Positions 5,653 to 10,764 of a stretch of DNA of 10,764 nt are shown here, piece after piece. The stretch's first letter is position 1. Each line of letters opens with the position of its first letter. A program made the position numbers and the translations under genes. The DNA comes from Minisyncoccota bacterium (lineage in GTDB: Bacteria; Verrucomicrobiota; Lentisphaeria; Oligosphaerales; MVZH01): positions 1 through 10,764 of the forward strand of contig JAIPIM010000122.1 of NCBI GenBank assembly GCA_021734725.1. The letters run 5' to 3'. The notes under the pieces were generated by a model. It was not told the origin of the DNA and did no database searches. It was given only the letters and a program-made list of their open reading frames with translations.

Positions 5653-7970
5653 GTAACCGCCCCCGGTAGACCAGTAAAATCATAGCTCAGTCGTGTCTGA
5701 AAATCACGAATTGCGGAAAAGCTTTCCCGAAGGATCCGCCGCTCCAAGTGGGTCAAATCATCGATAACCAATTCGTTGTTGGCCGGGCTTCCGGCCAGCC
5801 ATTTACGCACTTGGTGTTCGAGCCGGATCGTCATCAAAGACTCGTAAACTTGAACCATCTCGCGGTGATTCGCTTCGGATAGAATGCCACGAGCCTGGAG
5901 TGCGTTCAGGCGTAAAACCGTGTTTGTCTCGCTCAGGCCTTCGCGCAACGCATAGGTCCGGGCAAAATCCACCATCGGCACCATAGCCGCTTTGACATCA
6001 ATAACTTTCCGTCCCTCCTCTTTCGACTCTGACACGAGGCGTCCGAACGTTCCAATGGGAGGTGTGTATTGGACAACATCCCGCGCCATCTGAGCAAGGA
6101 ACCGGGGACGCCGCGGCATCTCTTCCCACAAGAAGGCTCGCAACATGTCGGTCAGGGCATCATCACCGTATGCACAGCGAAAATCGAATACAATTTTCAC
6201 CTGCAGCAGATCCTCCGGCTCCAGACGACTCAGCCAGCCAAGGAATTTGCTTCGCCACTGGGTTGCGGATGCGCACCACTGTGGATTGCAGGCCATCATC
6301 TTACCCTTGCAGAACGCATAACCGGCGGCGTGCAGCCACTGGCACACGCGCGCACCTAATTCACGAAAATAATGCTTTACCATGTCATCCTTTTCGGCGG
6401 GTGGATCGGCGAATATGATTGCGTTGTCCTGGTCCGTACACAGGGTTTGTTCGTGACGCCCCTCGCTTCCCATAACCAAAAATGCAAACGGCACGGGAGG
6501 GGGCCCCAGCTCGGCCAGCGCGAACTCGATACACTTGCCGACCACGACGTCTGAATTTGTGCTCACAACTTTGTTAGCCACCTTGGCGCCGGCACCGCTG
6601 TCCAGCAGCATATGCACGATTTCGGGAAGCTGCTCATTGATCCGTGCAACCTCGTCAGGCGTTTTGCTGGCCTTGATGGGCTCGGCCAACGTAAGCGGTG
6701 AGTCGGCATCTATAGGCAACGACATCAAGGCCAAGGCACGCCGAACCCTTTCAAGAGCCCCACGTGCCCGGCGCTCGAAACGGCCAAGATTGCGGATTTC
6801 ATCGCGCAAAGCCGATTCACTGCGCCCCAGTTCTTCTTCGGCCGCTTTCCGTTTTGTAATATCCGTTGCAACAAGAATAAGCCCTGCTCGTCCTCCCAGG
6901 TTGACCGGCGCTACGCTCAACATTACGGGGACCTCATGCCCCTCCCGCGTGCGCAACTGAGTTTCATGACGGCGCGGCTTGCCCGCAACCTCTTCGTCCA
7001 TACTTGAAGCCTCGTTCAGCAACGTCGACAATTCGTCTTCCGCCAGCCATGTCACATCCGTAAGGCGCAATTGTCTCAGTTCGGGAAGAGTATAACCGAG
7101 TAGGTTAAGCGCGTTGGTATTTGCATAAAGCTGATCTGCTCCAATCGCAATAATGATGCTCTCTCCGGCGGATTCGACGGCCATCCGATAGCGTTCCTCT
7201 GACTCGCGCAGCGCCTTTTCAGTCGCCCGTCGGATCTTCTCGGTACGGTGGCTTTCCCACACAATAACCGCCAGCAAGAGGGACACTCCCACTAGAATTG
7301 CAACGGACGCCGCCAACACGCGCCTCTTAACCCATGCAACTTCCCGTCGTACGTCTTCCAGATAAACGCCCGTCCCAATAACCCACCCCCACGGCTTGAA
7401 TAGACGAACGTAAGACACTTTCTCTCCAACCTCGGTCGAGTCGTCCCGCAACTGCCATTGATAGTCCACGTAGCCTGCCCCCTGCTCGCGAACCGTCTCG
7501 ACCACTTCCTTAAAAAGCGCCTTCCCGGCTGGATCCGTAAACACCGTAAGATTCTTCCCCTCAAGATCTGTGCGATAAGGATGCACAACCATCCTGGGAG
7601 TCATGTCGTTAATCCAGAAATAATCCTTCATCGCCGGACCGTAATGAAGGTGTCGTACCTGGCGAATCGCTTCAGCTTGTGCCTCTTCCCGCGCCAGAAT
7701 TCCCTCCTCCACCTCTTCCTGCAAGTTAGCGAGAATGTTCCAGGCTGAATTGGTGAGTTCTCGAATCATCTCGCGCTTACGCGTCATGATGGCGCGCTCC
7801 AAGGCAGGAATAAAAATCCCAAGGAGCAACACCACAAAAAGGCATACAGTGAGGATTGTGGGCAAGACTATGCGAAAAGCAAACGATCGTGCCAAGGCAG
7901 ACAACACCGCTAAGGATGGCCGGTGAAAAGATTGCCTAAGATATTGCCCTGCCTGTGACCGTATACTCAT
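5649..7970 (-). CDS. Membrane sensor: Cache domain, PAS domain and DUF294 nucleotidyltransferase-like output
   Basis: A 773-residue fusion protein. Transmembrane segment 1 is at about 32-56. A single Cache-type ligand-binding domain, about 60-208, lies outside the cytoplasm (DYFWINDM at 116-123, W194 and GTGVYLEDV at 199-207 are typical). Transmembrane segment 2 is at about 217-238. A short coiled-coil-like linker leads to a PAS domain at about 258-375, ending ATDITKRK. A second helical linker precedes a DUF294 nucleotidyltransferase domain at about 435-585: G501-S-E-G-R, EQTL, T512-D513-Q-D515-N, then MMACNPQWC. A DUF294 C-terminal domain, about 605-760, contains RLNALQARGILSE. The output is neither histidine kinase, GGDEF nor methyl-accepting. 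DUF294 proteins resemble GlnD/GlnE-type nucleotidyltransferases, and the GS and DxD residues needed for catalysis are present. The start at 7970 has only a weak ribosome binding site. It lies 30 bp after the symporter stop and overlaps the phosphoesterase start. It likely senses an extracellular small molecule and regulates uptake or use of the symporter's substrate. Confidence 0.88.
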   Translation of the reverse strand: MSIRSQAGQYLRQSFHRPSLAVLSALARSFAFRIVLPTILTVCLFVVLLLGIFIPALERAIMTRKREMIRELTNSAWNILANLQEEVEEGILAREEAQAEAIRQVRHLHYGPAMKDYFWINDMTPRMVVHPYRTDLEGKNLTVFTDPAGKALFKEVVETVREQGAGYVDYQWQLRDDSTEVGEKVSYVRLFKPWGWVIGTGVYLEDVRREVAWVKRRVLAASVAILVGVSLLLAVIVWESHRTEKIRRATEKALRESEERYRMAVESAGESIIIAIGADQLYANTNALNLLGYTLPELRQLRLTDVTWLAEDELSTLLNEASSMDEEVAGKPRRHETQLRTREGHEVPVMLSVAPVNLGGRAGLILVATDITKRKAAEEELGRSESALRDEIRNLGRFERRARGALERVRRALALMSLPIDADSPLTLAEPIKASKTPDEVARINEQLPEIVHMLLDSGAGAKVANKVVSTNSDVVVGKCIEFALAELGPPPVPFAFLVMGSEGRHEQTLCTDQDNAIIFADPPAEKDDMVKHYFRELGARVCQWLHAAGYAFCKGKMMACNPQWCASATQWRSKFLGWLSRLEPEDLLQVKIVFDFRCAYGDDALTDMLRAFLWEEMPRRPRFLAQMARDVVQYTPPIGTFGRLVSESKEEGRKVIDVKAAMVPMVDFARTYALREGLSETNTVLRLNALQARGILSEANHREMVQVYESLMTIRLEHQVRKWLAGSPANNELVIDDLTHLERRILRESFSAIRDFQTRLSYDFTGLPGAVT

Positions 7971-8000
7971 AGATTAGACGGGTCCCGCCAAGCTCAAGAG

Positions 8001-9920
8001 CTATTGCACGGCGGTAACCGCCGTCTCGGATTTCTTCTGTGTCAACAAAGACACGACAATCAGCGTAATGAAACTCAGCGGTATAGAAATAATACCTGGT
8101 TGATCAAGCGCAATCGGCGCCGCGTCCCGTGTCATACCGTAACGCTCGAACATGCTGGGCGACAGCAAGATCAACCCCATTGCCGAAACGACTCCAACCA
8201 GTATGGAAGCAGCCACTCCTTTTGCCGTTGTTCTTTTCCAGAACAGCAGCATCATGATTGCCGGCAGGTTTGCGGAAGCGGCCACCGCAAACGCCAGCCC
8301 CACCAGGAACGAGACGTTCATTCCCTTGAAAAGGATCCCCAAAACAATTGCCAGGCCACCGACTGCGATGGCCGCGATCTTACCGGCCAAAACCTTGCCA
8401 CGGTCGCTCATTCCAATGCCCATGTAACGATCAAGCAAGTCATGAGCGACAGCCCCCGAAGCAGCCACGATCAGCCCACTTACGGTTCCAAGAATGGTGG
8501 CAAACGCAACCGCACAGATCACCGCAAACAAGGTGACTCCTATGGACTTGGCCAACAATGGCGCCGCCATATTATTACTCTCCACGTCCATCACGCCACC
8601 CACCATCGCTCCCAAGCCCATATACAGGGTAAGGATATAGAAAAAACCAATGGCGGCAATGGCGACAATCGTGGACTTGCGTGCGCACTTCGGACTGGGC
8701 ACCGTGTAGTAGCGTATGAGAATATGAGGCAGTGCGGACGTCCCCAAGAAAAGAGCAAGCATCAGAGAGGCAAAGTCCAGCTTCGTCCAGAACGTCGACC
8801 CCTTGTCAACTTTAAACTTCAGCCCGGGACGCATAACCTCCTTGCCTGGAGTCGGCTTCTGATAGTATACCTGAACCCGATTACCGTCATCCATCACCAC
8901 CGCCTTTGGAAACCGTACCACCGTACTGTCTTCAATCAGCGACAGGAACCGAAATGGTCCGACCGGACCGGTTCGCTCCACAGACTCGCCGTCAACGACA
9001 ATCTCCTTCATATGCCCCACGGGATAAAAGCCGCTCTCTTCCTGCGGCAACCCATTGTAAAGCCTGCCGCCTGCCGCGGTATCCGTAATCGACAACGCTT
9101 CCTCAAGGCGCCGTTCGCCCTGGTTTTCCACCAAGTGCCACCACGTAACAACATCCTCCCGAGACAACTTTACGAATATCTCGCCGCCAGCCTCTTTCTG
9201 CCCCTCCACCGTGTACGGCGCGTCCTCCACGGAAACCACGACGCCATCCGCCATAACCGGTCCCAGACTCTTGAACTCGTGATAGTCAGGCGTAGGCTGC
9301 GTCGCCAGACCACGATACAGCACCAACACCACCAGTACAGTCGAAAAAACAATCAGCAATCCGCCTTTGAGGAATTGCACGTACGTTGTGGATGTCATCC
9401 CCGCGGTTGCCACAATAACAATCACAATTCCACCGACCATCAGCACGCCGGCATAGTGAGGCAATCCAAGCAGAGGACGGACCAAAACTCCCGCACCAAC
9501 CATTTGAGGAACCAGGTAACAGATGGACACAATCAACGTACTGATGGCCGCCATGAGCTGAATGCCCTTGTAGTTGAAGTTGGCATCCAGTGCGTCCGTG
9601 AAGGTATACTTCCCCATTCGCTTCATCGGCTCGGCCACAACAAACAACGCCACGATCCACCCGGCCAGAAACCCGATCGAATACAAAAAACCATCGTAAC
9701 CCGCCGTGGCAATCAACCCGCAAATTCCAAGGAATGACGCAGCTGAAAGGTAGTCACCCGCGAAGGCGATCCCGTTCACGCCCCAATGGATCGTACCACC
9801 CGCCGCAAAATAACTTTTCGAGGTTTTTGTGCGGCGCGCCAAGTAAGACGACAAACCAATCACAAAAATGACAAAAGAAATGAAGAGAACAACCGCGAAA
9901 GGAGAAGGACTGTATGTCAT
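8001..9920 (-). CDS. ActP-like sodium:solute symporter (SSS family) with large soluble insert
   Basis: A 639-residue multi-pass inner-membrane transporter of the sodium:solute symporter family, closest in signature to cation:acetate symporters. Recognisable blocks are GDYLSAASFLGICGL (55-69), GYDGFLYSIGFLAGW (74-88), TSTTYVQFLKGG (176-187), LPHILIRYYTVP (397-408), FATILGTVSGLIVAASGAVA (473-492) and FAVAASANLP (544-553). About 13 hydrophobic segments are visible. Between the segments at about 183-203 and 380-402 is a soluble insert of roughly 170 residues, not present in E. coli ActP (about 549 residues). By family topology it probably lies outside the cytoplasm. ATG at 9920 has an excellent AAGGAGG site that overlaps the end of the DUF485 gene, 3 bp upstream. 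The likely role is sodium- or proton-coupled uptake of acetate or a similar short carboxylate; the exact substrate is uncertain. Confidence 0.92.
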   Translation of the reverse strand: MTYSPSPFAVVLFISFVIFVIGLSSYLARRTKTSKSYFAAGGTIHWGVNGIAFAGDYLSAASFLGICGLIATAGYDGFLYSIGFLAGWIVALFVVAEPMKRMGKYTFTDALDANFNYKGIQLMAAISTLIVSICYLVPQMVGAGVLVRPLLGLPHYAGVLMVGGIVIVIVATAGMTSTTYVQFLKGGLLIVFSTVLVVLVLYRGLATQPTPDYHEFKSLGPVMADGVVVSVEDAPYTVEGQKEAGGEIFVKLSREDVVTWWHLVENQGERRLEEALSITDTAAGGRLYNGLPQEESGFYPVGHMKEIVVDGESVERTGPVGPFRFLSLIEDSTVVRFPKAVVMDDGNRVQVYYQKPTPGKEVMRPGLKFKVDKGSTFWTKLDFASLMLALFLGTSALPHILIRYYTVPSPKCARKSTIVAIAAIGFFYILTLYMGLGAMVGGVMDVESNNMAAPLLAKSIGVTLFAVICAVAFATILGTVSGLIVAASGAVAHDLLDRYMGIGMSDRGKVLAGKIAAIAVGGLAIVLGILFKGMNVSFLVGLAFAVAASANLPAIMMLLFWKRTTAKGVAASILVGVVSAMGLILLSPSMFERYGMTRDAAPIALDQPGIISIPLSFITLIVVSLLTQKKSETAVTAVQ

Positions 9921-9923
9921 CGC

Positions 9924-10217
9924 TCAACCCTCCTTCCCTGTCTGGCCATTATTGACACGATCTTCGAATGCCGTACACAGAGCATTGTAAGCAAGCCCCA
10001 AGCCGATCGCCAGCAAAATCAACCCGAAACCATAGACTGCAGCCAAGTTCATGCCGAACAGCACCCTTGCTTCCATAACTTTGGGAGCCATCGTATTCAG
10101 CGCCACAAAACCGGCATAGATGATGCAATAAATCCAAAAAAGTTTCAGGCCGAGTCGAGCCTTTCGATCACAGGCATAGTCCTTGTCCGGCGACGCCGGG
10201 GCGGGTTCGTGCAACAT
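9924..10217 (-). CDS. DUF485 family small membrane protein, partner of the symporter
   Basis: A 97-residue protein with two membrane segments (about 23-43 and 55-78) joined by a short loop and flanked by polar ends. The pattern YAGFVALNTMAP followed by GMNLAAVYGFGLILLAIGLGLAYN fits the DUF485 family, which includes YjcH encoded beside actP in E. coli. An upstream ATG at 10349 is possible. ATG 10217 is chosen because a strong AAGGAG site sits 7 bp before it, and because the extra 44 residues of the longer form are basic and unlike the family. It is the first gene of operon 1, 3 bp before the symporter start. It probably assists or assembles with the symporter; no enzymatic role is expected. 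Confidence 0.88.
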   Translation of the reverse strand: MLHEPAPASPDKDYACDRKARLGLKLFWIYCIIYAGFVALNTMAPKVMEARVLFGMNLAAVYGFGLILLAIGLGLAYNALCTAFEDRVNNGQTGKEG

Positions 10218-10247
10218 GGTGTGTCTCCTTCTATAGACGATACGGCG

Positions 10248-10278
10248 ATTATACAAACCTGTACAATACAGCGCACAA
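10248..10278 (-). promoter_or_regulatory. Possible promoter of operon 1 with internal inverted repeat
   Basis: On the minus strand a perfect TATAAT (10253-10248) lies 30 bp before the DUF485 start. A possible -35, TTGTGC (10278-10273), is 19 bp upstream, longer than ideal. CTGTA-CAA-TACAG (10259-10271), a perfect inverted repeat, fills the spacer and could be an operator. The -10 is convincing, the -35 is not; an activator-dependent promoter would fit. Confidence 0.35.
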
Positions 10279-10373
10279 AAGGTCTTTCCACTCAACCCCG
10301 AACTGCGATCATAGCGACCCCGTACCTCCCACGTTTGGAACACGGTCACCGCAGTATCGGAGTTTGGGGATAC

Positions 10374-10454
10374 ATGAGCACTTCGGCTGACGACGACGGC
10401 CTAACAGCCTTGACGCTACGAATGGCTAGGGGAGGTTCCTTCCTGGTTCACTAA
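10374..10454 (+). CDS. Possible 26-residue small ORF or leader peptide
   Basis: A short open frame, ATG 10374 to TAA 10452-10454, preceded by TTTGGGGATAC, which holds a possible but not strong ribosome binding site. It encodes MSTSADDDGLTALTLRMARG plus six more residues. It lies 45 bp upstream of, and in the same direction as, the plus-strand gene start at 10500, so it could be a leader peptide. It could equally be chance; no conserved feature is recognisable. Confidence 0.15.
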   Translation: MSTSADDDGLTALTLRMARGGSFLVH

Positions 10455-10499
10455 CCATTATCCACCAAGGACTTACCAGCAATAAAGGAGTAAAAGGCA

Positions 10500-10764
10500 A
10501 TGGCCGGAGCGAGCGATGACCACCGCGAGCTTCCCCTACTTGGAATGTGGAGATTCCTTATTGGAGAGTCGTTATTCAAGGCCATCCCGGCTTTAGAACG
10601 GAATGCACCTGACAAATTCCTCCGAAAGGACGGGGAACTCTATTTTAACGTGAGACGTACGCTCTACAGGGGCTACAGGAACTCGCCCTCTTCAAGCGAG
10701 CGGGTCTGTTTCATCCACTGATCCACGAGAGGCTGAAGGAGAAAGTCTTCAAGTTCACTGTCAC
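10500..10764 (+). pseudogene. Unrecognised gene start, apparently frameshifted at a G run, cut by right edge
   Basis: ATG at 10500 has a good AAAGGAG ribosome binding site about 10 bp upstream. The first frame reads MAGASDDHRELPLLGMWRF and stays open to a stop at 10719-10721. From about 10673 the better protein is in another frame: LQELALFKRAGLFHPLIHER continuing with LKEKVFKFTV to the window edge, charged and amphipathic like a real protein. The first frame there degrades to low-complexity YRNSPSSSERVCFIH. Adding one G to the four-G run at 10669-10672 would join the two parts into one reading frame of at least 88 residues. The simplest explanations are a one-base sequencing or assembly error, or a true inactivating deletion. 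I do not recognise the protein. It is divergent from operon 1 and shares no visible theme with it. Confidence 0.45.

Larger units (their letters stand above)
10218..10499. other. Divergent intergenic region between operon 1 and the plus-strand gene
   Basis: About 280 bp separate the DUF485 start from the plus-strand gene start. Besides the operon 1 ribosome binding site and promoter candidate, and the doubtful 26-residue frame at 10374, I see no RNA gene, mobile element or clear plus-strand promoter. Confidence 0.5.

Noticed and set aside
8004..9737. Long open frame of 577 codons on the plus strand
   Set aside because: It lies exactly opposite the symporter gene and its translation is rich in H, R, Q and N with no domain-like pattern. 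It is an antisense shadow of the codon bias of a real gene.
9924..10349. Longer 141-residue form of the DUF485 protein
   Set aside because: The extra N-terminus is basic and unlike the family, and crosses the promoter-like region; the strong AAGGAG site supports ATG 10217.
1..10764. CRISPR array, tRNA, rRNA, insertion sequence or phage genes
   Set aside because: No spaced direct repeats, cloverleaf-like sequence, transposase or terminal inverted repeats were seen on either strand.

Overview
The window looks like a chromosomal segment of a moderately GC-rich Gram-negative bacterium. Three Gfo/Idh/MocA-family oxidoreductases stand next to a secreted right-handed parallel beta-helix protein. 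That gene stock is typical of PVC-group bacteria (Verrucomicrobia, Kiritimatiellae, Lentisphaerae, Planctomycetes) that degrade polysaccharides. Clear Shine-Dalgarno sequences precede most genes. The taxonomic placement is inferred from gene content only; no rRNA or other marker gene is present. Every confident gene is on the minus strand, so transcription runs from high to low coordinates.

Operon 1 (10217 down to 4957) encodes a DUF485 small membrane protein, an ActP-like sodium:solute symporter with a large soluble insert, a membrane sensor with Cache, PAS and DUF294 nucleotidyltransferase domains, and a calcineurin-like metallophosphoesterase. Spacings are short: 3 bp between DUF485 and symporter, 30 bp between symporter and sensor, and a 4-bp GTGA overlap between sensor and phosphoesterase. 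The natural reading is uptake of a small carboxylate such as acetate, with the sensor/nucleotidyltransferase as a co-transcribed regulator. The phosphoesterase may antagonise it. This last part is inference.

Operon 2 (4676 down to the left edge) starts behind a good sigma70-like promoter with an inverted repeat between its -35 and -10 boxes. It encodes oxidoreductase A, the secreted beta-helix protein, oxidoreductase B and oxidoreductase C, the last cut by the window edge. The group probably handles a sugar or sugar acid: the beta-helix protein acts on or binds polysaccharide outside the cytoplasm, and the oxidoreductases work on released sugars inside.

The 280-bp gap 4677-4956 holds the promoter and operator-like site, a weak terminator candidate and a short 8-bp tandem repeat. 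The right end (10218-10764) holds the operon 1 leader and the start of an unrecognised plus-strand gene. That gene has a good ribosome binding site but appears frameshifted at a G run near 10669-10672.
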